From assembly GCA_000711775.1 (NCBI GenBank), contig ARYC01000092.1:1-64000 (forward strand): a stretch of 64,000 nucleotides of DNA, given 5' to 3'. A program made the position numbers and the translations under genes. The stretch comes from Oxytricha trifallax. Lineage: Eukaryota > Ciliophora > Spirotrichea > Sporadotrichida > Oxytrichidae. This document shows positions 47,734-60,100 of this stretch, piece by piece (within the stretch, counting starts at the first letter, position 1; the number at the start of each line of letters is the position of its first letter). The notes under the pieces were generated by a model, which saw only the letters and a program-made list of their open reading frames with translations, was not told where the DNA came from and searched no databases.

Positions 47734-49497
47734 TTAAATTAAATACATTTAATAAGAAATTCACATTGAAACCTATTAATAACCCCAACCCCTAACTAAA
47801 TTTCAAAAAATACAAATATAAGCATTTATTAACCTAATTAAGGGGTTTTGAGGGTTTTGATTGAGTTGCGTACAAATAAATTAAATTCTTATGTTAATGA
47901 TTTTGGCTGGTATAAATGTTATCCCTAAAGTCTTCCCACTCAGACTCCCTAAATAAAAATTTACCTAGTAAATTCCTTTTCTCGTGAACAGTCAAGTCAT
48001 CTTTTTGACTTTCAGTTTAATGGTTTAATTAGTTTACTAAATTTCATTGTTCATTAAAAGGTTTTGCTAGCCGTTATTGAATTCAGATTCATTAGGCATC
48101 TATTGTAATTCAGAAATATTTAAGTGAGGGAATTCTGGAAGCTACTGAGAATAATTTGCTCATTTAATAATCTCTTGTATTAAAGTTATTTAAACTTTAA
48201 CTGAACTCTTCCTTTGAAATTTCACATAAAAATACATTTGCTTCTTAAATCAAATTTTTATTTTTCCACTGCACTCTTTTGATTCAAAGAGAATTCAGTG
48301 TCTATTACTTACAAGGGATTTGGGATCAACTTTGTTTTTGCTTTTAGTATTTCTTATAGTTTTTGAGAATTTTATTTATTTTGTAAGATACTTAAACTTC
48401 CATGATTTTAATTTGAAAGATTGATACTTTCACTAGAATTTAAATCTAGCTAACTTTTAAGATTTTCTGAAGCTATAATAGTGAATAAATCCATGTCCTA
48501 GATGTTTCTGACCTTTCTAACAATCCAGCCATTATCCAATTGCGATCATAAATTAGGCTTGTAATTGATATTCATTTCGATAGCAAAATATTTTATTAAG
48601 CTTTAGTAATTGTCTTCAAATTTTTCCATGTCTCAAGACACTCTCTCTATTAAATCTTCCTATGACTCTACAGATTGCTAGCTATTATCTGAAAAATTAT
48701 AATGCTCATATTCCTCCAAGTAATTCTTGTTATTATTGGGTGGTGTTAGGGATGAAGTGCAGGCTGAACTCTCATCTTTATTTTGTTTGAGGGCTTTTTT
48801 AGTTCTGAGTTTTGAGAGACCTTAAAGTCTAATTCCAATATTCAGTCTCATTTCCAACTTAAGTATTGAATTGATTTTGTTATTACATTTAGAAGATTGA
48901 GATATCAGACTATCATTCATTTTGAAATTTCACATTTATTCAATAAAATATTATTAATATAAATTTAAAACATTCTTAAAAGACTTTATTTAGTTCAATT
49001 TAAATATTCAAATAATTGTTAGAGATAAAAATTTGAGATAAATCAAAAATTGCTCTAAATGATGGCTTACTCTTATAATTTAGCTTTACATTTCAATAAA
49101 TAAATAAATAAATAAATAGTATTAGATAAATAAACATGAATAAGTTGTTTATCAGCAATGTCTATATCCATTATAGGGTATCTTCATATATGCCTAATTT
49201 AAGTAATTTTTCTTCAGCCCACTACTTTAGTTATATATATGATTTAGCCTTTATCCTTGAATGAAGTTACCTATAAATATCTTTAATTGATTATAAACGC
49301 AGGGTCTAGTTAGTTGTGTTGTTAACGAGAAGACTGCAAGTTTTAGCTTTTCTAATCAAATTCTTCTCAGTTTTGTTCATATTTTTGGAATTTCTCCCAT
49401 AAGAAAACTTGAAATTCTAGAAAATATAACAAATTACATTTTGCTCATATGCATTTAGAGTTTGCAGTTGTTTTGCTCTACTTTTTTCTTTTTGTAG

Positions 49498-50241
49498 TAG
49501 TAATGATCATCAATACGCATTCAAGGTGTATCCCTTCAACTATCTCTTAAGTGATGATAAATATTAGATGGAGTTTACAAATGAGTATCAAGTACTCACT
49601 CAAGCAAAGTTTAAAGAGTGTAGTTACTTAATCAAGCTAGATGCTGTTCTCCTTGCCAAGGATCATGTTGCTTTCAGAATCCCACTCTATGAAATGACCC
49701 TACGAGATTTCATAACAGATCAAAGGAATCATAAGTAACTTGGATAAATAGCAACTCAGACCGTATAAGGTATTAAAGAGCTTCATAAGTTAGGGTTTGT
49801 TCACAGAGATTTGAAGCCAGAAAATATATGATAAACTTCTCACCTGTAATAGTAGCAATAATCGATTTCAACAGAGCCTAAAGAGTGGAAGTATCAAGGC
49901 TTGGAACTCTAATGGGAACGCAAGGGTACTATCCAGAAAGAGAAGACTGGAGAGATGGAGACTTTCAGTGGGATGTGTGGGCTTTAGCAGCAATAATAAT
50001 AGAGTGCGATATGCCTCGCAATGAATACTACTCTACAAGATGCGAGAAGGACGCTAAACAAAGAATAAAGCAATTTATTGACAAAACAAGAGTATATCAA
50101 TCAATGAAACAAATGGCAGAGTCAATAATAATTAAACCAAACTCAAGATCAGACATATCAATAGAGCAGATAGAGTTGTGGTTAATAAGTAAGATAAATT
50201 TCAGACCTCTCCCACATGATCCAAAAGTACATTTTGAGTGA
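49498..50241 (+). pseudogene. K12: kinase fragment, one-base deletion; uses CAG where others use TAG
   Basis: One A is missing in the PENIMIN segment near 49827. The codon before WDVWALA is CAG at 49966-49968, whereas the other copies have TAG, a synonymous change under the ciliate code. A 3-base insertion near 50184 adds an Ile. Confidence 0.85.
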
Positions 50242-52002
50242 TTAAATTAAATACATTTAATAAGAAATTCACATTGAAACCTATTAATAACCCCAACCCC
50301 TAACTAAATTTCAAAAAATACAAATATAAGCATTTATTAACCTAATTAAGGGGTTTTGAGGGTTTTGATTGAGTTGCGTACAAATAAATTAAATTCTTAT
50401 GTTAATGATTTTGGCTGGTATAAATGTTATCCCTAAAGTCTTCCCACTCAGACTCCCTAAATAAAAATTTACCTAGTAAATTCCTTTTCTCGTGAACAGT
50501 CAAGTCATCTTTTTGACTTTCAGTTTAATGGTTTAATTAGTTTACTAAATTTCATTGTTCATTAAAAGGTTTTGCTAGCCGTTATTGAATTCAGATTCAT
50601 TAGGCATCTATTGTAATTCAGAAATATTTAAGTGAGGGAATTCTGGAAGCTACTGAGAATAATTTGCTCATTTAATAATCTCTTGTATTAAAGTTATTTA
50701 AACTTTAACTGAACTCTTCCTTTGAAATTTCACATAAAAATACATTTGCTTCTTAAATCAAATTTTTATTTTTCCACTGCACTCTTTTGATTCAAAGAGA
50801 ATTCAGTGTCTATTACTTACAAGGGATTTGGGATCAACTTTGTTTTTGCTTTTAGTATTTCTTATAGTTTTTGAGAATTTTATTTATTTTGTAAGATACT
50901 TAAACTTCCATGATTTTAATTTGAAAGATTGATACTTTCACTAGAATTTAAATCTAGCTAACTTTTAAGATTTTCTGAAGCTATAATAGTGAATAAATCC
51001 ATGTCCTAGATGTTTCTGACCTTTCTAACAATCCAGCCATTATCCAATTGCGATCATAAATTAGGCTTGTAATTGATATTCATTTCGATAGCAAAATATT
51101 TTATTAAGCTTTAGTAATTGTCTTCAAATTTTTCCATGTCTCAAGACACTCTCTCTATTAAATCTTCCTATGACTCTACAGATTGCTAGCTATTATCTGA
51201 AAAATTATAATGCTCATATTCCTCCAAGTAATTCTTGTTATTATTGGGTGGTGTTAGGGATGAAGTGCAGGCTGAACTCTCATCTTTATTTTGTTTGAGG
51301 GCTTTTTTAGTTCTGAGTTTTGAGAGACCTTAAAGTCTAATTCCAATATTCAGTCTCATTTCCAACTTAAGTATTGAATTGATTTTGTTATTACATTTAG
51401 AAGATTGAGATATCAGACTATCATTCATTTTGAAATTTCACATTTATTCAATAAAATATTATTAATATAAATTTAAAACATTCTTAAAAGACTTTATTTA
51501 GTTCAATTTAAATATTCAAATAATTGTTAGAGATAAAAATTTGAGATAAATCAAAAATTGCTCTAAATGATGGCTTACTCTTATAATTTAGCTTTACATT
51601 TCAATAAATAAATAAATAAATAAGTATTAGATAAATAAACATGAATAAGTTGTTTATCAGCAATGTCTATATCCATTATAGGGTATCTTCATATATGCCT
51701 AATTTAAGTAATTTTTCTTCAGCCCACTACTTTAGTTATATATATGATTTAGCCTTTATCCTTGAATGAAGTTACCTATAAATATCTTTAATTGATTATA
51801 AACGCAGGGTCTAGTTAGTTGTGTTGTTAACGAGAAGACTGCAAGTTTTAGCTTTTCTAATCAAATTCTTCTCAGTTTTGTTCATATTTTTGGAATTTCT
51901 CCCATAAGAAAACTTGAAATTCTAGAAAATATAACAAATTACATTTTGCTCATATGCATTTAGAGTTTGCAGTTGTTTTGCTCTACTTTTTTCTTTTTGT
52001 AG

Positions 52003-52739
52003 TAGTAATGATCATCAATACGCATTCAAGGTGTATCCCTTCAACTATCTCTTAAGTGATGATAAATATTAGATGGAGTTTACAAATGAGTATCAAGTAC
52101 TCACTCAAGCAAAGTTAAAAGAGTGTAGTTACTTAATCAAGCTAGATGCTGTCCTCCTTGCCAAGGATCATCTTGCTTTCAGACCACTCTATGAAATGCC
52201 CTCAGAGATTTCATAACAGATCAAAGGAATCAAAAGTAACTTGGATAAATAGCGACTCAGACCGTATAAGGTATTAAAGAGCTTCATAAGTTAGGGTTTG
52301 TTCACAGAGATTTGAAGCCAGAAATATAATGATAAACTTCTCACCTGTAATAGTAGCAATAATCGATTTCAACAGAGCCTAAAGAATGGAAGTATCAAGG
52401 CCTGGAACTGTAACGGGAACGCAAGGGTACTATCCAGAAAGAGAAGACTGGAGAGATGGAGACTTTTAGTGGGATGTGTGGGCTTTAGCAGCAATAATAA
52501 TAGAGTGCGATATGTCTCGCAATGAATACTACTCTACAAGTTGCGAGAAGGATGCTAAACAAAGAATAAAGCAATTTATTGACAAAACAAGAGTATCTTA
52601 ATCAATGAAATAAATGGCAGAGTCAATAATAATTAAACCAAACTCAAGATCAGACATATCAATAGAGCAGATAGAGTTGTCGATAAGTAAGATAAACTTC
52701 AGACATCTCCCACATGATCCAAAAGTGCATTTTGAGTGA
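52003..52739 (+). pseudogene. K13: kinase fragment with several deletions
   Basis: Deletions near 52183 (cagaccactc), 52197 and 52323. Other substitutions change GTVMGTQG to GTVTGTQG and MPRNEY to MSRNEY. Near 52680 the Trp codon TGG before the SKINF segment is TCG. Confidence 0.85.
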
Positions 52740-54505
52740 TTAAATTAAATACATTTAATAAGAAATTCACATTGAAACCTATTAATAACCCCAACCCCTA
52801 ACTAAATTTCAAAAAATACAAATATAAGCATTTATTAACCTAATTAAGGGGTTTTGAGGGTTTTGATTGAGTTGCGTACAAATAAATTAAATTCTTATGT
52901 TAATGATTTTGGCTGGTATAAATGTTATCCCTAAAGTCTTCCCACTCAGACTCCCTAAATAAAAATTTACCTAGTAAATTCCTTTTCTCGTGAACAGTCA
53001 AGTCATCTTTTTGACTTTCAGTTTAATGGTTTAATTAGTTTACTAAATTTCATTGTTCATTAAAAGGTTTTGCTAGCCGTTATTGAATTCAGATTCATTA
53101 GGCATCTATTGTAATTCAGAAATATTTAAGTGAGGGAATTCTGGAAGCTACTGAGAATAATTTGCTCATTTAATAATCTCTTGTATTAAAGTTATTTAAA
53201 CTTTAACTGAACTCTTCCTTTGAAATTTCACATAAAAATACATTTGCTTCTTAAATCAAATTTTTATTTTTCCACTGCACTCTTTTGATTCAAAGAGAAT
53301 TCAGTGTCTATTACTTACAAGGGATTTGGGATCAACTTTGTTTTTGCTTTTAGTATTTCTTATAGTTTTTGAGAATTTTATTTATTTTGTAAGATACTTA
53401 AACTTCCATGATTTTAATTTGAAAGATTGATACTTTCACTAGAATTTAAATCTAGCTAACTTTTAAGATTTTCTGAAGCTATAATAGTGAATAAATCCAT
53501 GTCCTAGATGTTTCTGACCTTTCTAACAATCCAGCCATTATCCAATTGCGATCATAAATTAGGCTTGTAATTGATATTCATTTCGATAGCAAAATATTTT
53601 ATTAAGCTTTAGTAATTGTCTTCAAATTTTTCCATGTCTCAAGACACTCTCTCTATTAAATCTTCCTATGACTCTACAGATTGCTAGCTATTATCTGAAA
53701 AATTATAATGCTCATATTCCTCCAAGTAATTCTTGTTATTATTGGGTGGTGTTAGGGATGAAGTGCAGGCTGAACTCTCATCTTTATTTTGTTTGAGGGC
53801 TTTTTTAGTTCTGAGTTTTGAGAGACCTTAAAGTCTAATTCCAATATTCAGTCTCATTTCCAACTTAAGTATTGAATTGATTTTGTTATTACATTTAGAA
53901 GATTGAGATATCAGACTATCATTCATTTTGAAATTTCACATTTATTCAATAAAATATTATTAATATAAATTTAAAACATTCTTAAAAGACTTTATTTAGT
54001 TCAATTTAAATATTCAAATAATTGTTAGAGATAAAAATTTGAGATAAATCAAAAATTGCTCTAAATGATGGCTTACTCTTATAATTTAGCTTTACATTTC
54101 AATAAATAAATAAATAAATAAATTAAGTATTAGATAAATAAACATGAATAAGTTGTTTATCAGCAATGTCTATATCCATTATAGGGTATCTTCATATATG
54201 CCTAATTTAAGTAATTTTTCTTCAGCCCACTACTTTAGTTATATATATGATTTAGCCTTTATCCTTGAATGAAGTTACCTATAAATATCTTTAATTGATT
54301 ATAAACGCAGGGTCTAGTTAGTTGTGTTGTTAACGAGAAGACTGCAAGTTTTAGCTTTTCTAATCAAATTCTTCTCAGTTTTGTTCATATTTTTGGAATT
54401 TCTCCCATAAGAAAACTTGAAATTCTAGAAAATATAACAAATTACATTTTGCTCATATGCATTTAGAGTTTGCAGTTGTTTTGCTCTACTTTTTTCTTTT
54501 TGTAG

Positions 54506-55247
54506 TAGTAATGATCATCAATACGCATTCAAGGTGTATCCCTTCAACTATCTCTTAAGTGATGATAAATATTAGATGGAGTTTACAAATGAGTATCAAG
54601 TACTCACTCAAGCAAAGTTTAAAGAGTGTAGTTGCTTAATCAAGCTAGATGCTGTTCTCCTTGCCAAGGATCATGTTGCTTTCAGACTTCTACTCTATGA
54701 AATGACCCTTAGAGATTTCATAACAGATCAAAGAAATCATAAGTAACTTGGATAAATAGCAACTCAGACCGTATAAGGTATTAAAGAGCTTCATAAGTTT
54801 GGATTTGTTCACAGAGATTTGAAGCCAGAAAATATAATGACAAACTTCTCACCTGTAAGAGTAGCAATAATCGATTTCAACAGAGCTTAAAGAGTGGAAG
54901 TATCAAGGCTTGGAACTGTAATGGGAACGCAAGGGTACTATCCAGAAAGAGAAGACCGGAGAGATGGAGACTTTTAGTGGGATGTGTGGGCTTTAGCAGC
55001 AATAATAATAGAGTGCGATATGCCTCGCAATGAATACTGCTCTACAAGATGCGAGAAGGATGCTAAACAAAGAATAAAGCAATTTATTGACAAAACAAGA
55101 GTATCTCAATCAATGAATCAAATGGCAGAGTCAATAATAATTAAACCAAACTCAAGATCAGACATATCAATAGAGCAGTTAGAGTTGTGGATAAGTAAGA
55201 TAAACTTCAGACATCTCCCACATGATCCAAAAGTGCATTTTGAGTGA
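54506..55247 (+). CDS. K14: truncated kinase domain, open frame
   Basis: Open to TGA 55245-55247, with scattered substitutions (EDRRDGD for EDWRDGD, NEYCST for NEYYST). Shares the C-terminal variant block with K4. Confidence 0.8.
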
Positions 55248-55373
55248 TTAAATTAAATACATTTAATAAGAAATTCACATTGAAACCTATTAATAACCCC
55301 AACCCCTAACTAAATTTCAAAAAATACAAATATAAGCATTTATTAACCTAATTAAGGGGTTTTGAGGGTTTTG

Positions 55374-57150
55374 ATTGAGTTGCGTACAAATAAATTAAAT
55401 TCTTATGTTAATGATTTTGGCTGGTATAAATGTTATCCCTAAAGTCTTCCCACTCAGACTCCCTAAATAAAAATTTACCTAGTAAATTCCTTTTCTCGTG
55501 AACAGTCAAGTCATCTTTTTGACTTTCAGTTTAATGGTTTAATTAGTTTACTAAATTTCATTGTTCATTAAAAGGTTTTGCTAGCCGTTATTGAATTCAG
55601 ATTCATTAGGCATCTATTGTAATTCAGAAATATTTAAGTGAGGGAATTCTGGAAGCTACTGAGAATAATTTGCTCATTTAATAATCTCTTGTATTAAAGT
55701 TATTTAAACTTTAACTGAACTCTTCCTTTGAAATTTCACATAAAAATACATTTGCTTCTTAAATCAAATTTTTATTTTTCCACTGCACTCTTTTGATTCA
55801 AAGAGAATTCAGTGTCTATTACTTACAAGGGATTTGGGATCAACTTTGTTTTTGCTTTTAGTATTTCTTATAGTTTTTGAGAATTTTATTTATTTTGTAA
55901 GATACTTAAACTTCCATGATTTTAATTTGAAAGATTGATACTTTCACTAGAATTTAAATCTAGCTAACTTTTAAGATTTTCTGAAGCTATAATAGTGAAT
56001 AAATCCATGTCCTAGATGTTTCTGACCTTTCTAACAATCCAGCCATTATCCAATTGCGATCATAAATTAGGCTTGTAATTGATATTCATTTCGATAGCAA
56101 AATATTTTATTAAGCTTTAGTAATTGTCTTCAAATTTTTCCATGTCTCAAGACACTCTCTCTATTAAATCTTCCTATGACTCTACAGATTGCTAGCTATT
56201 ATCTGAAAAATTATAATGCTCATATTCCTCCAAGTAATTCTTGTTATTATTGGGTGGTGTTAGGGATGAAGTGCAGGCTGAACTCTCATCTTTATTTTGT
56301 TTGAGGGCTTTTTTAGTTCTGAGTTTTGAGAGACCTTAAAGTCTAATTCCAATATTCAGTCTCATTTCCAACTTAAGTATTGAATTGATTTTGTTATTAC
56401 ATTTAGAAGATTGAGATATCAGACTATCATTCATTTTGAAATTTCACATTTATTCAATAAAATATTATTAATATAAATTTAAAACATTCTTAAAAGACTT
56501 TATTTAGTTCAATTTAAATATTCAAATAATTGTTAGAGATAAAAATTTGAGATAAATCAAAAATTGCTCTAAATGATGGCTTACTCTTATAATTTAGCTT
56601 TACATTTCAATAAATAAATAAATAAATAAATAAGTATTAGATAAATAAACATGAATAAGTTGTTTATCAGCAATGTCTATATCCATTATAGGGTATCTTC
56701 ATATATGCCTAATTTAAGTAATTTTTCTTCAGCCCACTACTTTAGTTATATATATGATTTAGCCTTTATCCTTGAATGAAGTTACCTATAAATATCTTTA
56801 ATTGATTATAAACGCAGGGTCTAGTTAGTTGTGTTGTTAACGAGAAGACTGCAAGTTTTAGCTTTTCTAATCAAATTCTTCTCAGTTTTGTTCATATTTT
56901 TGGAATTTCTCCCATAAGAAAACTTGAAATTCTAGAAAATATAACAAATTACATTTTGCTCATATGCATTTAGAGTTTGCAGTTGTTTTGCTCTGCTTTT
57001 TTCTTTTTGTAGAAGTCTTCGAGGTATTTATATTTTATTATTCGTCTTTTTTAAAAGGTTTTTGTTGAATAGAAGAAGGTTCATAACTTACTCCTTTTGA
57101 GCATCTAAGCTGTTTAAAATCAGTCTTTGATATTCTTAATCTATTTTCTT
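55374..57150 (-). pseudogene. Gene D, last array copy (B15) and native 5' part
   Basis: Block B15 leaves the array at 57012 and runs into unique DNA that extends the gene D frame upstream: from ATG 57084-57082 the minus strand reads MNLLLFNKNLLKK, crosses the array edge, continues QLQTLNAYEQNVICYIFQNF and enters MNKTEKNLIRKAK without a stop. A second open frame upstream (CSKGVSYEPSSIQQKPFKKD) suggests the gene extends further right. In the other 14 B copies this upstream part is replaced by a K block. So the right edge is the genuine gene D neighbourhood and the internal B copies are headless. The product is not recognised. Confidence 0.6.
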
Positions 57151-60100
57151 AAAATCTTTATCTGAGAAAATTTATTATATTTTTACAGCAGGTGATATAT
57201 CTTTGTAAATTGTATCATATTTTTTTTATTAAATAATTTAATTAATTTTATATATGATATTCATTAAATTTTATTTCAAAATGTCACCCTATTTTTTGAA
57301 TAATTTCATTGTAAAATTTTCTTTTATAGTCGTCGAGATAGATATAATGATAAATGCTTTTAAATTGATAATTTCTGTTCTTATGACAACTTTTAATTCT
57401 TATTTTTAACTTGATTATGACTAATTTATAACTATTGATGCTGCTAATCAAACATAATAGATTATTGTATATTTCTATTGGTCGAGTTGAATAAAAGTAC
57501 AAATTATAAACTAAACCTTATAGGGGGGTGTCTTTGTCACCTTAGCCAAATGATTTATTCTAATATTTTATTTAAGTAATTTGAATATCTTATTAATTGT
57601 CTTTTATTTTAAATTAAAAGTAAATTTAATTATATTTTAAATAAAATTTTAGAAAAAAATAATATTTTATATTTTTGTTAAAATCTAATTATATCTTTAA
57701 GAGTTTTATCTGATTTTTTATTCCATAATAATAATTTATAACACATTTAAAATTTTAAATTTGCAAATGCATTTTTAATCAATCATTATTAAATTAGAAT
57801 TTTATTTAAATGTTTTAGGCTATATTAATATAATTAATTTATAGAAAGATTATTTTTAATCTATAAATTTAATCCCGTATATGCTTACATGTAAATTAAA
57901 TTTAAATAACGATTTTTATATTTTCTTTATAAATTCCAATTAATAAAAAAGGTTTTGTTCATTTTTATTTGATTTAAATTATATATTTATTATTTTAATT
58001 TCAGAATTTTCAACTTACTTTATAATTAAAATTCTTTCTTATAATTTAAAAATCTTAGAATAATTAAATTTCTCTTCCAAAATTGTAAATATCTCTAATT
58101 ATATTTTTGAAGTTAAAAAATAATTTTAAAGTATTAATATTAAAATTAATGTATAATAAAAGTACTCTTAATTTAATTAAAAATCAATGATTCTCAACTT
58201 ATCGAAAAATTAAAATCTTTTTTTAATTGTGATATCAAAAGCTAATTTTAAAACATAAGAAATTCCAAAGAGATTAAATTAGCTCTTTCTATTTTTAATT
58301 TTTCCCTCAATTTAGTAATTCTTTCTTATTTAGGGAGGATGATAACGTATAGTACTCCTTTTCAAATTTATATCAACAGAAATATTTTGACAATCTTCGT
58401 TTCATTCATAGATTTTGTCTTATTTTATAAATCTTTTTCAAGTGTTTGAAATGGGTAAATTTACAATTTTTATTAAGAACAATAAGTTTTTACTATATTT
58501 TTAAAAATATCATTATTAATTACATGAAATTGTTTATATTTGATAGAGAAGGAATTTGAAGCATTTGGTGGATATTCTATTTAATAAAGTTTCTTTTCTT
58601 GATTCATTTTTTAAACATTATTATGTCAAATTAAATAACCTGTATTTGCAGTTATTTTATAAAAATAGTTAGTATAATTATATAAACTCAATCAAGCTGA
58701 GGTATTTTATAATTTTTCCTTATTTTATCGATTTCGTTTTGCTTATTTGAAATTCTAAATATGTTTCATAATTTTTATTGGGAACTTATAGTTATAGTTA
58801 ATATATTATTGATTCTTTATATATTGAATCTTCTGTAGTTTATGAAAAATTTTTATGATAAAGATGATTAAAATTAAAAGATTTTACTGGATAAATTTTC
58901 AACAGTTTATTATCCTGAGTTTATGAAATTACATCATTTCATCTTTCATATAATGCTAAGAAATTAATGGTTTAACTTGAGGTTCATATTTTACAGAAAT
59001 AATTTAAGCGTTTCAGGTGCAGTTATTAACACTTTGCAAGAAAGTTTTATAATGGTTTATGGTTACGGAATATTACAACTTTGCTTTGAATTACATTTTT
59101 GTGATTGTCAGAAATGTGTATACTTAAACTTTAATTTGAATTTTGATTAATGCGATTTATTGAAAATTTATGAAAATAAATCAATTTTAAATATAAGCAA
59201 ATGTATCCACTTATTGACATCGATATTTACAATTTAATCTAAATATCTAGGTAATTAAAAAATGGTAATTGGGCATTAATCTTTAAAAATAATGCTCTGC
59301 ATAATTTGTTAACTTAACTAAAGTATTTTTAAGATTAAATTAAGTTATCAAGTTTTATTGTTTTATTTGTCTTATAATTGAATTTGAAATATTTGATTAC
59401 AATATTTAAATTAAAACTCCATGATATAGTAAGAAATTAGAAACAGAGTTAAGTACAAATAACTTAAATCTATATTTACTTATTTAAATTAAATATAATT
59501 AGTCTTTGCTCAACTAAAAAATTTGACTGAAGTACCGACCTTATATTTAATCATCAGGCAATTATAGTTCAATATCTTTTATTAACTCCTATTCTAAATT
59601 CTTAAATCATTAAGGGGTTTTAATATTAATTCATAAACTAAAATGCTTTACTTTTAGATTTTAAATATTTATATTGAGAAATCTTATGCCTGAAAATTTA
59701 TAGTTTTGCTTTTATTTATTAATTAAAATTTATTAAAGTAAAAAAAATAGTAAAACATTATAAATCAACATATTTTTAATAAGATATTTATAAATATAAA
59801 CAACAATAATTTAAAATTATCATTTTGAAATAAGATTTAGCAAATTAGTTACTTAAACAGAATCTTTGAGGAGCATATATAAATATTTTTATTTAAATTT
59901 CTATACTATTGTTTTCAAAAATATAATTTATTCAAATAAAATTTTAATTTTTAAATTAAATAAAATATCAATTTACATTTATAAATTTCAATTTTTATTT
60001 TTCTTATTCTTTTTCTTATTTTGTTTCTTATTCTTCTTCTTTTGTTTATTCTTTTTTTTCTACTCTCTTTTATTTTCATTTTGATAAATAATTTAATTTT

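Larger units (their letters stand above)
20302..57012. repeat. Tandem array, 15 B blocks and 14 K blocks, unit about 2.5 kb
   Basis: The pattern is B-K-B-...-K-B. B blocks (about 1639 bp) start at 20302, 22809, 25315, 27822, 30333, 32836, 35337, 37840, 40340, 42849, 45355, 47860, 50368, 52866 and 55374. K blocks (861-870 bp) follow each B except the last and start at 21941, 24447, 26954, 29465, 31968, 34470, 36976, 39479, 41979, 44489, 46993, 49498, 52003 and 54506. All units are head to tail. B is gene D sequence (-); K is a TBE-like right end (+). The first B joins unique gene D DNA on its left and the last B joins unique gene D upstream DNA at 57012, so the array begins and ends with B. 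B copies look nearly identical apart from a microsatellite, a few bases in the first copy and one deletion in the second. Confidence 0.97.

Noticed and set aside
21941-55247. Array of functional kinase genes
   Set aside because: All copies lack the start, the glycine loop and any promoter signal, and eight of fourteen are frameshifted or hit by a stop. They are transposon-end fragments.
20302-57012. CRISPR-like or other prokaryotic repeat array
   Set aside because: Unit size is 2.5 kb, the units contain ciliate-code genes and TBE ends, and there is no spacer structure.
59611-59625. Third TBE terminus at GGGGTTTT
   Set aside because: Only one G4T4 unit, with no second repeat, no C-rich subterminal zone and no kinase frame upstream.
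59866-60084. Plus-strand protein of 72 residues
   Set aside because: Phe/Leu-rich product of a pyrimidine run; low complexity only.
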